Below, piece by piece: positions 51,460 through 57,400 of a DNA stretch of 60,000 nt. Where the stretch lies: NCBI RefSeq assembly GCF_964355755.1, contig NC_092678.1:20000922-20060921 (forward strand), given 5' to 3'. This stretch comes from Antedon mediterranea. Taxonomy: Eukaryota > Echinodermata > Crinoidea > Comatulida > Antedonidae. Position numbers and translations under genes: made by a program. The notes beneath the pieces were generated by a model, which was not told where the DNA came from, ran no database searches, and worked only from the letters and a program-made list of their open reading frames with translations. Numbering within the stretch: position 1 is the first letter of the stretch; each line of letters starts with the position of its first letter.

Positions 51460-54400
51460 AATGTTAAAGACACATTTCTTCAGCAAAATTCAGGGTACAA
51501 TGCGCCTTTGAATCATTTTTTTTAATTGGCTGGTTATTAACTTAATAATATATAATAAAATACAGTAAATATTACAAACAAACAAACTTATTACTAAAAC
51601 AACTCATATTTGATCACAAATTGAAATCTGATTTTCAAATATAATCAATGTACAGCTACGTAGTCTAACTGTGCTCACAACCAATTAATAAAAATTGTCA
51701 AAACATTAACAAAATATTGTATGAAATATGATATTATATTTACATTTTACTCTATGTGTCATTATAAAAAGAATTATAAAACGGATTATATTCATTTCTC
51801 TTCTTGGCCTTCAATTATACTTCGCCAGCACATTTTAAAACCGTCCATATTTTTTTTTTAAATGCTTAAAAAACGTGATTAAAAAGACCGCTGCCAATAG
51901 AAATGTATTCACTATTTCGCATAATATATCCATCCATTTTGCTTTCAAGCCTTATGTTAGCAAACACTTAAAATTTGATTTAATCTATAAGTAGTTATTA
52001 ATGTTTAATGTCTTTGTTTGAAAAAACATGAAATGAGAAAAACAGGAAATTTGAATATAGCGACGTACATTATGTTTATGATATGGAAGAATATTGATAT
52101 CGAATATTAACATGTTTGCTGGCTTTCATCAAGAGAAAACAACAACATTTGAATAATTCAATTTGCCTTCTTTTTTTTCATAGAGTTTATTTGTTGGATA
52201 TTTATAGTTACACTACAGTACAATTGTAAAAAACAATTATTTCTAAAGTCCAGATGAAATTAAACAAAAAAACAAAAAAAAATTCTCCCAATACTGGACA
52301 CCTTTGGGTTGGTTTTCTGGAAAGTCTGGTACAGTCAAATATCCCAATACCAGACACCTTTGGGCTGGCATACAGTATGTCTGGTTTTCTGGATAATCTG
52401 GTATTTAGAACTTTTGAAAGTCTGGTTTTCAGAGAGTTCTGTACCAGTCACCTTTGGCTGGGCTTCAGATTTTGAAATTCTGATTATTCAAGATAAATAT
52501 CTTTGACGACTTCAATTCAATTAATGTTAGGTTTACCTTTATTTATACCACACCCCCATAAAGTTATAAATCAGTATTATTAACCTTAACGGACAAATAA
52601 GTAATGGTTTTTTGAAATCTAATATCATCATTGTCCTCATTGTCTCGTATCGTCGTATTCTGGGCAAGCGTCGCTCTCAACTTGAGAGATTTCTCTGTCT
52701 TCTGCATTTCCTGTCCATGGTAGTGTCCCTGTCTTCTTCACTATCTCGTCTCTTCATCTAATACTAAGACGCTCACTTTACAGACACTAGATATACATGA
52801 CCAGTATGGATCAATTTATAAAAACAGTTAATTATATAAAAAAAACAATTAGCCTAGGTCATTGATAATTCCATTTAAATTGTAAACTATAATTGAATGG
52901 AAATTTAATTTCGTTTTTTCTCCTTCAAAACTTTTTTAAAGCCTTGGAGATCGTTTGATAAAATGTACTGTATGTGAAACATTGATAATATTCAATAATG
53001 TTTGCGACACTAAATAGCATTAATTGACGTAAAATATTCCAGATATTATCCAAACCCTTGGGTTTGAGAAATTTGCATATGTCATGCTGTTTTTTTATAT
53101 GATTGATCGCAGTTAGACTCTGATGTACCGCCAAATTAGATTACCATACAATGTTCATTTAATAACATTTTCATTTTTACTTTCTCTTGGCAGGAAAGCG
53201 AGGGATGTAGTTTCGTAGGATCAGTAAGAGTGCGACTGAATCTTTCCCGACCAATCAGTGTACCAACAGACTCTCACATGGCACGGTGCCATGGCGCACC
53301 GGAGCAGTACGATCATTGCGAGGACACGTCAAGAGCGAGGACATCTTTCTTTCTTCCAAAAAATACTGTAAAGGTATACAAACAGTCCATCTTTGAATTG
53401 TTAAAAATAGAACACCTCTTTAGAGGACCCCTTCAGAGCCCAAACAATGTGTCGGCTTGTGTTAATTAAAGCATACACCGACCCTCATACAGTTCACTGG
53501 AAAATGTCCTCTTAATAGTGATGTCCCCTTAATAGCGGTGTCCCCTGAATAAGAGTGTCTCAGATAATAGAATCTATCCACATAGCTTCTCACTGCCTTT
53601 TCTCTCACTGACTTCGTATAGCATTTTCTCATGGTATCATTTCTTCATGTTTTCGTAGGCCTTACACATTACTAGCGAAACCACAGCTCAAGAGGTTATT
53701 ATGCTGCTACTAAACAAGTTTAAGGTTATAGATAATCCACAGAAGTTTGCCTTATTTGAAAAGATTGATGAGAATGGAAAATGTAAGTGTTATGACAGTT
53801 ATCATAATTATTATTGCATCATCATCATTATCACCATAGTCACATTATTAACAATATTAAACTTTTCAAAATCCATAATATAAACTCAAGCTCACACTAA
53901 AACTTTATGTGACAACAAAATGTGATGTGCCCATTGTGGAAATAAAGATGTCGTATCGCTACCATATTTATGCATATCACTACCATAATTGGCACATCAC
54001 ACTTTGTTCAAACTAGTTTGATAGTGTAGATGGATCTTCACAAAATAAATTAAATGTAAATTTACTTTTGTTGTTGCAGCTCTTATTAGACGTTTAGGAG
54101 ACCAAGAGTGCCCGCTGTTTCTCTGCTTGTCTTGGGGCGGGGATAATGGAATGAAGCGATTTTTGCTGCAAGAAAATGAAACTGGACAAATTCTCGTAAG
54201 TATATACTGCAAAAAAAACTTATTCTTATTTAGCAATAAACATACAAAACAACAAAAAATATTATAACGTACAAAAAAACAACAAAAAACACCACAAAGA
54301 AAGATAGCAGGAAATACAAAGAAAAACCTATTCTTAATAGAAAAAAAAACAAAAAACAACACATAACAGTAACACATACAAAACAAAAATATCACAAAAA

Positions 54401-57400
54401 ACATACCAAACATTAAAAAAAGAAACACCACAAAGCAAGTTATCAGGAAACACTAAGAAAAACTTATTGTTAATGGAAAAAAAACAACAACAAAAAACAT
54501 ACAAAAAATACCACAAAAAACATTCAAAACAACAACACCACAAACAACAACAAAATTACCACAAAAAACATTCAAAACTACAACACCACAAACAACAACA
54601 ACATAAATACAAAACACAACATATTTGTATTAGTTTGTATTTTTAATAACCTTGACTCCATTATTAATGACTTATTATATAGATCTCTTTACAGACGTAC
54701 TACCAGCAGTTTTTCAAAATTCTGAATAATCAAATTTTAATAATATTATGGTTTTGTGTTGTGATGATGACCTGAATTAGTCTTTATTTGTCCTTGTACA
54801 CAATAATAAATAAAACATCACTGTTTCTCCTTTCCATTCTGTCTCTCCTGTCCCCTCCATCTCACAACTTCGCCCCCCCCAATCCTCTGTATACTCATCC
54901 CTTTCCCCTATAACACTTGGTAACAGGCACGAACAAACCCCCCAATGCCAAATATTTCATATTTCCTTCCATTGAACATTTTTTAATCTCAACCGCTTAT
55001 AATTTCACTTTTAATGACAATATGAGGTTTTGAATTAATTATTAGTTGTGTTAAATTTGGAAAATAAAAGTTGTTTTGAACTTTTAATTTGTGGATTTTC
55101 CCAAGAGATTTCAAAACATAAACCAAGTTTTGCTAGGTCATTTATAAATTTGTAAATGAATAGGAAGTATTAGGAACCAGCACAGATTACATAAGCTCTG
55201 TTCCTTCATGTTTTCAAAGGTTTTAACATTTTCCTGGAACAATGGATAGCATTAATGTTTTCTTAGAACTTAGAACCAGGAAATATCTCAAATTATTATA
55301 TCAAATCTTCCATTTAAGTTATATAACGTTAGTTCATTTAAGAAATTTAAGAAATTATTAATAAAATGTATAAAACAGTTATAAACGGTCTTAGCCAGCG
55401 CTACCGGCTATAATTCGTGACGTAGCAAGTAGTCTTATATTATAGACCATTGCTATACCGCAGTCTAACCTGCAAACTGTCTTTAAAATTAAAGCCTACT
55501 CGAAGGAGTCTTAAAACAGTCTTAATCATTTCTCATTATTTATCGTCAAAGATAACCAATTGAACGAGTTTTAAGTGTTAAATCAAATAATGGTGATTTT
55601 ATTCTTATATAGGCCTAGAACAGATTTTCTTGCGTAGAAATGTACGTACTGTTATGATTGTGAATTGAACAAGCGTGATGAACATTACCTTATTTGGTAT
55701 TCTACGCGAAAAGTACGCCCTCAATTTGTTACTTTACGCTGTCTTATCTAAGACTGTTTTATAGCAATGGTCTAACAGGGGTGGCTTTAGTAAGACCATC
55801 TATCTGATAAAGCCGGCTTTAATCGGGGAGTTAAGACCATCAGTTAAGACTGTTTTATAGCAATGGTCTAACAAGGGTGGCTTTAGTAAGACCGTCTATC
55901 TGATAAAGCTGGCTTTAATCGGGGAGTTAAGACCATCAGTTAAGACTGTTTTATAGCAATGGTCTAACAAGGGTGGCTTTAGTAAGACCATCTATCTGAT
56001 AAAGCCGGCTTTAATCGGGAAGTTAAGACCATCAGTTAAGACGGTTTTATAGCAATCCACCCCTGATCTTTCTCAGTGTAGTTAATTTATTTGTGAAAAT
56101 ATTCAGACATTTATGACAGTCATCAGACAAACTCGGGTTAGGTTTACATACACACGTCATGTGACTCACCAACAACCAACCATGACTAACCGTCTGCAAC
56201 AGGTTAACATTTTGTTTAATTACTCTGAACTATAGTTTGCTAAAGCTCTGTTTACACTATCAAACTTTATGTAACAATAAAATACCTTTACATGAATATA
56301 ATAACATCATAGCACTACCATATTTGGGCACATCACACTTTGTTTGTCAAACTAGTTTGATAGTGTAGACAGAGCTTAATACTAAAATGACAATCAGGTA
56401 TCTGCATATCCCATCACATCCTATCATACTTAGGTCTCAAGGGAGTGGAGTAGAAAAATCCTTGAGTTTCTAGTTCTGGCACTAGGCTAGGATTGAACCA
56501 AGGGCCTTAGGATTGGAAAGCCTCAAGCTACAGCTTTAATATAAAACTGAATGCTCTTTTGCTACACCATGATATCTTGTTTTCCTTACAATTTGATTTT
56601 TAAAATATATTTTAAGTAGTGTATCTTTGAATTTGAGTCATTTTCTGTCAGGTTTTAAGGAAGTTGATGGTATAAATAAGTAAATAGTTTGAGTACAGTT
56701 TGTTTACATTTTCATCATGAACATGTGACGCACTTTAAAATTATCTTCAGTAGATCAACATTTTATGAGATTTGATTAAATAACATAGTCTAGCCGTTTA
56801 GATTACTTGCTTTTTCTGAGGATTTTAAAGGCTTCCTTTTCCATTAAGTAGAGTTACTGTATAATGTTATTATAATGATTTGCATTATGACGAATAAGGC
56901 AATAATCCTGTATGGTTCTAACTACAACAAGTGAAAATTATGACTGAATGTATTGTTAGGGCTATTTTAGTGGTCTTTAGATGGTCTAAAGCTCTGTCTA
57001 CCCTATCAAACTTTACGTGGCAAAAATTTGATCTTCAGGCACAGCACACTTTCTTGTCACAAAGTTTGATAGTGTAGACCTAGCTATTTACACAATATTG
57101 TGTAAATCTTGTAAGATCGGTGCCTTGATGAATTCTATTCAGTTGGCCTTTGCTTTACCTTGATCAGCTTGCTGGAAAATTGTACTGCATGTTTAAAAAG
57201 TCGGCTGGACCAGTTAGGATGAAAGTCTTTTCTTATAATACCCAGGGTGGCCTTAATAAGTATGTGCCGTAGGATGATAATACATATCTATTAATGTTTA
57301 TATGTTACAAGAATCTTCATCATTATTCAAGTCTTACCTCCTGTATCAGACTACTGCTACTACTAAATACCTTAATAATCTCTAAGCATGTTTTCTGATT

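Noticed and set aside
51195-51467. 90-codon frame through exon 3 into the poly-A
   Set aside because: The real exon ends at the GTAAGG donor at 51299. The remainder is LINE sequence and a Lys run from poly-A.
53997-54543. Minus-strand frames of 144 and 69 codons rich in Phe, Cys and Val
   Set aside because: They are the complement of an ACAAAA-rich low-complexity tract, and the longer one also runs over RASSF exon 6 in antisense.
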